Positions 57,745 through 64,000 of a DNA stretch of 64,000 nucleotides are shown here, in pieces. This DNA is from Siphonodentalium dalli (lineage: Eukaryota > Mollusca > Scaphopoda > Gadilida > Siphonodentaliidae): contig CP136065.1 in assembly GCA_032622095.1 (NCBI GenBank), positions 214,686,151 to 214,750,150 on the forward strand, in the 5' to 3' direction. The position numbers were made by a program, and so were the translations under genes. Every line of letters begins with the position of its first letter. Within the stretch, counting starts at the first letter, position 1. Below the pieces are notes generated by a model. That model made no database searches. It was not told the DNA's origin and worked only from the letters and a program-made list of their open reading frames with translations.

Positions 57745-58250
57745 GACAGCAGTAAAATAAATGGGGACAAAAAGTTAGTGTAATCATGTATGAAATTTCC
57801 AACTGTTAAAATTCTTTATAACAGTTGTGACTCCCACCCCCTCAAAATACCTCCATCATTCGATCCCCGTCCCCATCATAATGGGGACAATAATTACTAG
57901 TTGGGATACCAGGCAATGGTAACCATGTATTTTAACCTTTATGTTGTAGTGTAATAATCTATGAAATTTCCAACTACATGTGCATTAACTTTTTTTTTAC
58001 AAAAGTTGTGAATCATACACACTCAAAATCTAACTTCCACCCCCACCCCACTACACTGTCCCTTCCACTTAAAAACATTCTGGAGATCAAGTTGGCCACA
58101 GGTGTTCAGTTATTTTATACCATGACTCCCTATTGTACTGTGTACAAACATGCTATATAATATATTTGTGCTGTACACCCTACTGTGTGTGAACAGGAGT
58201 CCGACCGTGGGTAACACGTTTCTACTGTGGGTAACACGTTTTAATGGCAT
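57745..58250 (+). repeat. Direct repeats in the insert
   Basis: A unit with AATGGGGACAA, ATGAAATTTCCAACT and CTCAAAAT occurs at about 57,758 and 57,885. GTGGGTAACACGTTT occurs twice at 58,207 and 58,229. Confidence 0.65.
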
Positions 58251-58891
58251 TTCAATGGTTAAAGTTTATACCCATAGTAGAACTACATCCGAGTTGACCT
58301 TTCATTAACCTTCCATGACCTCGATCAAAATCACTCTATTTTTAAAATGTAGCGCCTCGCGATGAAAACAATTTGATACTTTCGATTCAATTGAATATTA
58401 TACTCACTAATGCGATAAAAACGAACAGTTATTTCCGTGGAAATCACATCCAGATCAACAAATTGAACATATATTTCAAGAAATAGACGTAAAAAACTCG
58501 AACAACAAACGGTGGATTTCAAAATGACTTTCGTGGTTTCCTGTTCACTGTACGGCGGAGAAAAAAAAGTTCCCGCAATGTCTTATATTTATATTCATTA
58601 AATTCGTATTCCCATATATATATTCATGTTGTTTATTTATGGCGGTTTCATCATGATTACAGTTTATTGTGAATTGGCTACAATGATACCATATTCGTAC
58701 AATTGAATGTTGACCTAATTCAATGTATCAATACGCCTGATCAGCTGTGATAGTGTACGTCGATGTACGGCCAAGTGTGGGGAACACAACGGGGATGATT
58801 GTGAATGGTGCGACAGAATCATCTTAATTTAAGTGGGTTTATTTCGATTTCATAGCAGTTGTTGCTCCTGTACCGGTCATGGTATAAACAA

Positions 58892-59033
58892 AATACACAC
58901 GTAGTGTTTCTGAATACCAAATTTACACCACTCGTGGGATTGATGATTTACCACACTCGCTAAAGCTCGTGTGGTAAACCATCAATCCCACTCGTGGTGT
59001 AAATTTGGTATTCAGAAACACTACGTGTGTATT
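58892..59033. repeat. Near-perfect 142-bp hairpin
   Basis: AATACACACGTAGTGTTTCT to its exact inverse; inner stem ATTTACACCACTCGTGGGAT; apex ACACTCGCTAAAGCTCGTGT. No mismatch seen along the stem. Confidence 0.9.
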
Positions 59034-59449
59034 CTATATATACCCCACGTGTCTTGGACTGTTGCCAAATTCACAGTGCTCCATTAGAGGGCCTGCTTGG
59101 ACTGTTGCCAAATTCACAATGTTAACTGCAGAGAGGTTGTATGTTATTGGAGACGTTCTAATATGACAATAGGCTGGCCTAATTAACGAACCATGCACAG
59201 CTAAATACACACAAGCAACTTTTAATCTTCAAATAGATACAATTGTCGGCCTCCAAAATTCAAAATACTTTCTTATATACAAACAAACATTGAACTCATA
59301 CCATTGTTTCACTTAACCAAAATAGCGAATTTCCCCAAAAGAACGCATATAGACTGCGCATGCAGAAAATAAAAGATGGCCGTTACTACAAAAAAAACAG
59401 ACATGCGCACTCCAATTAAAATTACCCATAATTCAGTTCACTACACCAG

Positions 59450-59925
59450 GGGCTCCCAACAGGTTATACAATGTTTTCAGGCTATCAGATTATTTATATT
59501 TTCGACTTTAAGTTTACAATTTGAGCCTGTCCTCACTCTATCGATACGATTTATCATAAACATATTATACACCAGTGGCGTTAACTTTACAACTTCGGCA
59601 TCTACGTGATTATATCGGTACGATTCAGTAAGGTACAAACAATCTCCATAAAATACAGCAGGGGCTCCCAATAGGTTATTCCCATTTATTATGGGCTCCC
59701 AATAGGTTATACAATATTTTCAGGCTATCAGATTATTTATATTTTCAACAACATATTATTACACCGGTGACTTTAAGTTTACAATTTGAGCCTGTCCTGA
59801 CTCTATCGATAGGATTTATCATATTTTCATAAACGTATTATACACCGCTGGCGTTAACTTTACAATTTCGGCATCTACGTGATTATATCGGTACGATTGA
59901 GTAAGGTACAAACAATCTCCAAGAA
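59450..59925 (+). repeat. Tandem ~240-bp duplication
   Basis: Two units starting GGGGCTCCCAA(C/T)AGGTTAT share CAGGCTATCAGATTATTTAT, GAGCCTGTCCT.ACTCTATCG and CATCTACGTGATTATATCGG. The second unit has small internal insertions. Confidence 0.85.
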
Positions 59926-60702
59926 TACATTCGCCCTGTACTCCATGCGATATAAAAAAAACAAATGCAAGTAACACCACACTAGGTGGCGTAATAAGCG
60001 CGCCTACATAGCCATCGTGGTAAAGATAATGTGATTAAAGAGATAGATTCGAAATACGCCAATATCACACAGGAAACAATGAATCTGTTCAGTTCTGTCT
60101 GTCTGTCCCAGTGCTGAAAAGAAGGGGAAACGAGTGAAAAATGAGTTCTGGTGAGACTTATTCATTCAAGAGATTTTAGTTCTCGCGTGCACAAGTTGAC
60201 TACGACAATGTAAATGGATCATGAACTACCAGCACCGTCTCACCAAGTTGTGTATCCTTCTTTCGTTAACCATAGGCGTGTTAGGATGGGAATTTCCAAC
60301 ATTTGGAAAGTTTGATGTCCCAGTTGGAGAGTTCCAAAACAAGGGATGGGGTGCAAATACAATGTATTAGTCTAAGAAAATCACGGTCTGCATCAAGGGG
60401 TGGAGTTGGAAATTCAAAGATGGACAAAGTATAGCTAGACCATCTATTCATGTCCATGTTCTAAAAGGACGTGAACCTAAGCAAAATAAACCGCTTAGTA
60501 TTAGTGTCACCTGAACGCATATTAGTATAGTTTCGAAATATTCAAAGCCGCTACATTTTGTAATGGTACACCATAGTGTTGGCATTCTCGTATACAGCGT
60601 CCTTGTGTGTGCGTGTCATGTTGTTCAATAACATCGGTGGTGTATGCATAATTTATACTTCCTTTCGATTGTGAATGCGTCTTCATTTATTTAGTTCTTG
60701 TA

Positions 60703-60784
60703 ATGGCGATGTTTTGGTTAGTCTTTGTTACATTGTCCTCCATGTCGGATAATTTGGCAGCTCAGCAGATACCTACAAATACAT
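60703..60784 (+). CDS. Exon 1 of the duplicated receptor gene (orphan copy)
   Basis: 82 nt encoding MAMFWLVFVTLSSMSDNLAA and 7 more residues, ending CAT|GTGAGT as in copy 1. The following intron stays open for another 62 codons. Copy-1 homology ends at about 61,713, whereas exon 2 in copy 1 begins 97 bases after the equivalent point. No F5/8C exon was found in the remaining 2.3 kb. Either the other exons lie beyond the window, or this is a dead fragment. Confidence 0.55.
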
Positions 60785-61713
60785 GTGAGTTACCTACCCC
60801 CTTTTATTCAATTATTTACACATTACAAGTTACGATGTTTATGTTATGCGACAGTTACAGGTGCCATTGCATTCTGATTGTTTGTGATATGTATGCAGGT
60901 AGTCGCCACTATAGTCGGCGAGATGGACTATCTGCAGGATGGGATCAGGCTGATGATTGGACAAGATATTTATAAGTCGTGTACTCGTCACATCCGATAC
61001 GCTTTCCGATGATCGCGACCAAATTAGGATCATAATTATCAGCTGTCCGTTTTGACTGTCAAAATACGACCTATTTTGACACTCGTTTCCAGTTGAGGAG
61101 ATCTGTACTAGATTTTACCTTTTGTTATATCGTCTTCTCACTGTGTGGAAGTGAAAACAAACGCCGATATTATTATTATTGCCTTTTTTAATTCTGAACG
61201 ACGGATGATATCTTTGTGGGTATGAATAGTACTGCACAGCTAACGTGTGTTATATGTTGTGTTCAACTTAGCGGGGGAATCGGTGGTGCGTGGACATTTG
61301 ATATACGGTTTTCGATTTTATTAATAATGGGATGTGTATAGCGCCTGTCCCTGCGAGGGCCCTTAGCGCAAATAATAGTGGTATCTGATTGTGCAGACGA
61401 TAATAACCTGCCATTTGCCCACTCTTATGTTAACGTGATGATGGACACACTACATGTAGTAAATGGTAGCGAAATATGGTCTTTTGAGATAATCCACACC
61501 CTTGAGACTCGGCACATCAATTTATATCATGGCATTGTCAGTCAAAACGAGGGATGGCTGCGCAGATGGTAAATTTCAATCTGAAATTGCGCGACTGCAT
61601 GATGGATGGCGGCGCAGAGGATAAATTTCAATCTGAAATTGCGCGATTGCGAGTAGAAACAACTAACACTGACGGGGTCATTACACGTCGCCACATCTAT
61701 GTATACTATAGGT

Positions 61714-62169
61714 ACAAATGCATCGCTTGAAAGAGGTAATTTGGTACCAAGCATGACCTTTGCGGCGGTTTGGACACTCATGATTTATATAATTATAACA
61801 TGTCTATAACTTACACGTATCGGATATCAAAAGCATGTTTAGGTGGATGCCCACCATTGACAAAGAATATTATGAATTGATATAGTGCAAAGAAATGGAT
61901 TAAATTATTTTTTTCGTTTAATTTCTAGGTTTGTATTTTAGATTTCAAACTTCGCATCCCAATAGTCGGCAAATGTAATATTTCATACATGTGGAGGAAA
62001 ATATAATTGACTAGTGAGATTGTTTATGCCATAGCATTACGGTCGACAGTCCCCATCTGTGTCTTTTTTGAGAACTTTATACAGGTTTAAACAAAAAATC
62101 AAACCCAAATCAACAAACACAAAATAAATAACAAGACATGAATAAAACAAACTTGTCAAGATTTCTTCT
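61714..62169. other. Unique AT-rich sequence after the duplication
   Basis: No recognisable exon. Contains AATAAA words on the plus strand near 62,120-62,145. Confidence 0.5.
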
Positions 62170-62880
62170 TTATTTTTTGTTGTTGCTTTCTTTTTCTTTC
62201 TGTCTTCTGTAGACTATATATTTGTTTCTGTTTGGGAATTGGCCTAGGTGTTTTTCTACTTGTTGTCTTTCATCAATTTCTAACTTCGCTCTGGCTGTTG
62301 CCGCTGTGACGTCTGTCATGCGTTTCTTTACCGTGGCTATTTCCCGCTGTGCCTTTCTTATGGCTTCTGCAACAGCTGCATGCGAGACAGTGGGGCCGCT
62401 GCTGGTGTTGGTGGTGTAAGGCCGTGGTTGATATGCGTTATCATTCATAATCATAATGTGATGGTAGTGGTGGACCTATCTCCATATCGGATGCTGCAGT
62501 AGCTGCCTGTGTGACATAGGTGGATCTCTGCGATGGTGGTCTGCCAGTGGACACGATAGTGGAGGGCTAGCCGTGGTCCAATCCGGACGCAAAGTGGTAA
62601 GGAGGTGTGCGTCTCTCCGCTCTCTCCTGTATCCACTTGGCCCTCCAATCGGAGTCCCTGCGGCGGCGTGATGGAGTCATTTTGTTCTTCAAACAATCGA
62701 CCGAGTGGAAGCCGTTCAGCATATGAGATATCTCGTGGGGATTAGAGACGAACACATTGTCCACCGAGGCCCGACAAAAATCCGGATTCACCCTAGCGGC
62801 TAAGCTCTCTCGAGTGTCCACACGACCAAAGGACGAATATGGACGGATTTTACATGACCGGATTTGGACCTAACATCTGA
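62170..62880 (-). pseudogene. Broken unrecognised gene with coiled-coil C-terminus
   Basis: The minus-strand frame from about 62,865 to 62,567 (..SVDNVFVSNPHEISHMLNGF, then RRRRDSDWRAKWIQERAERR) ends at a TAG, and the same frame runs on for about 40 codons (RPPSQRSTYVTQAATAASDM). The next frame (62,454-62,170) gives an alanine/lysine/arginine-rich heptad-like stretch (VAEAIRKAQREIATVKKRMT) ending at a TAA that overlaps AATAAA. GC-richer than its surroundings. One stop and one frameshift separate what may be a single protein. Family unknown; no ATG upstream in frame was found. Confidence 0.45.
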
Positions 62881-63400
62881 ATGTGGAGTGTTTTTTGTTT
62901 TGTGTTTGGAGGGCGAAGGTTAAAGGTTCTGAACAGCTCTGAATTGTGCTAACACACACCTTAAGATCGGGGACGAAAGTCGTGTTGAGAATCCACTACT
63001 CTCCTGAACTTACAGCCCACCAGCCTCGATTGTTTTGACTCCTGGTATTCATCAAAATTTGATACTTTATATGGATCAAAATGCGACTGAAAATCAGCGT
63101 AGTAAAGCTTTTTCACGTGGGGAATATTCGTCGTGTTGAGTACACTGACAATATATTCGGTTTTTGTTGGTATTGATCAATACCAAATCTGATTCCCTTG
63201 GTTTTGATCAAAACCAAATCTGATTCCCTTGGTTTTGAGGACATGTTCAATACCATATATTGGTTTTGACTGATAGCCTTCAAGAGTTATCGTTACTGTT
63301 TCCGTGTATAGCACATGGCCAGTCGCCATTTAATTTCGAAGCGACTGAAACATATTCTAGTGTTAAAATATATAACAGCAAATAGCAAATAACTTAGTCT
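62881..63400. repeat. Intergenic with a 32-bp direct repeat
   Basis: AACCAAATCTGATTCCCTTGGTTTTGA-type units occur twice at about 63,182-63,240, next to TTGATCAATACC/GGTATTGATCAA inverted words. No gene recognised. Confidence 0.55.
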
Positions 63401-63406
63401 GGTTCA

Positions 63407-63468
63407 ATGGATGATCACAAATATGCTTCCCGATTGCCGGACAATCTAATCTTGGGGAATCTTGACAG
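63407..63468 (+). CDS. Possible first exon
   Basis: ATG followed by 20 codons (MDDHKYASRLPDNLILGNLD) to a good donor, ACAG|GTATGT. Composition is protein-like, but the frame beyond the donor is not. No family can be assigned from so few residues; the rest would lie outside the window. Confidence 0.25.
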
Positions 63469-63827
63469 GTATGTATATCTAATAACTATTAATTATAGGA
63501 TACTATCAGTTTCGACTTCAACCGTTGACTTTGCACGAAATCTTCACGTATTTTGTCTCAGCACACAAGCTCATATTGTATATGGGCGCCATCACGATAG
63601 AGAAGTGACAGAACATTTCAAACTCTACAAATAAGATTATGCCTTTGTCAATGGATAAGACATAACAAATTTTCATCAAAAAGACTTGAAGTTGAAAAAG
63701 ACATTTCTCAGTATATTTGATAAATATTTGTCATGATGTTTGAAATTGGTCATGTCCACAGCAATTTATCAGATTTAGAACTTTAGGTCATGTGTATGGA
63801 ATGGCATGTATTTTTACATTTATTCCT

Positions 63828-63872
63828 TATTTGCGCTTAAGCCTAAGTCACTTACGCATAAGCGCAAATTTA
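63828..63872. repeat. Short hairpin
   Basis: ATTTGCGCTTA and TAAGCGCAAAT face each other, with a further ACGCTTAAGC copy just right of them. About 45 bp. Confidence 0.6.
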
Positions 63873-64000
63873 AATCATTTACGCTTAAGCACAAAAGGAA
63901 CATATTTGTCATATTTATGCTTAAGTTCACATAAGAACTAAAAGTTAAAGCCCCATCCCATATATGGGAGGCCAAATTCACATTTAATAGCCAATTACGC

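Larger units (their letters stand above)
56147..59998. other. 3.85-kb composite insert in the duplicate
   Basis: Absent from copy 1, where flanking sequence is continuous (CATAACAAG|GCGCC). It contains the second long fold-back element (56,385-57,357), direct repeats, a hairpin (58,892-59,033) and a doubled 240-bp unit. The word ACATTCGCCCTGT..(A/C)CCA.GC occurs near 57,629 and 59,925, and AGGTGGCGTAATAA at 57,690 and 59,982, so part of the insert is itself bounded by direct repeats. Confidence 0.7.
54976..61713 (+). repeat. Segmental duplicate of window positions 1-3,385
   Basis: Homology starts at or before 54,976 (ACGCATAAATTCTCATTCTC, identical to base 1) and runs to about 61,713 with small changes. 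It is interrupted by inserts at about 55,755-56,035 (between CGAG words) and 56,147-59,998. It lacks the 745-bp LINE piece present in copy 1. The true left edge cannot be seen. Confidence 0.9.

Noticed and set aside
60703-60975. 90-codon single-exon secreted protein from the duplicated exon 1
   Set aside because: The strong donor GTGAGT and intron homology to copy 1 make splicing more likely than read-through.
63407-63634. Naming the short exon a phosphatase
   Set aside because: The resemblance rests on a few residues (LPDNLILGNL) and cannot support a family.

Overview
The window is AT-rich eukaryotic DNA with spliced genes, many non-LTR retrotransposon (LINE) remains, hairpin MITEs and several minisatellites. 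The style suggests a lophotrochozoan, most likely a bivalve mollusc: an F5/8C (fucolectin) plus EGF receptor gene, many palindromic MITEs and frequent TACATGTA words. That placement is inference. No rRNA, tRNA or CRISPR array was recognised.

Layout. 1-14.3 kb: one plus-strand multi-exon gene with phase-compatible exons: signal peptide, two F5/8 type C half-domain exons, a 26-cysteine EGF-like exon, a transmembrane exon and short tail exons. Its introns hold a LINE relic, a TTAA-flanked MITE, tandem repeats and a 55-bp minisatellite. 14.4-16.3 kb: a 44-bp minisatellite carrying perfect TGACGTCA sites, then a fold-back element. 17.1-17.6 kb: a two-finger C2H2 ORF. 18.5-25 kb: a dead CR1/Jockey-like LINE interrupted by a 2.3-kb long-TIR transposon and a 587-bp hairpin insertion. 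25-32.6 kb: mostly non-coding, with a TTAA element, hairpins, a 41-bp array and a long fold-back element. 32.6-39.8 kb: a 3,577-bp tandem duplication with one base difference seen, either very recent or an assembly artefact. 40-46.6 kb: short arrays, a hairpin and a second LINE (ORF1 with SGNH-like domain, ORF2 with RT) split by a TTAA MITE. 46.6-49.4 kb: an internally deleted LINE. 50.7 kb: a LINE 3' relic.

51.7-53.5 kb is the most unusual part. It is a compact minus-strand block with two small ORFs overlapping by ATGA, a TATA box and poly(A) signal close around them, a Bcl-2-like ORF with BH1 and BH2 motifs and one in-frame TAG, and a 350-bp GC-rich palindrome at its upstream edge. The compactness looks like a fragment of an integrated DNA virus or Polinton-like element. 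No polymerase, integrase, capsid or packaging gene is visible, so that is only a hypothesis.

55-61.7 kb is a diverged segmental duplicate of the first 3.4 kb. It carries a second copy of the receptor's signal-peptide exon, but homology stops about 100 bp before exon 2, so this copy looks orphaned within the window. 62.2-62.9 kb holds a broken, unrecognised minus-strand gene.
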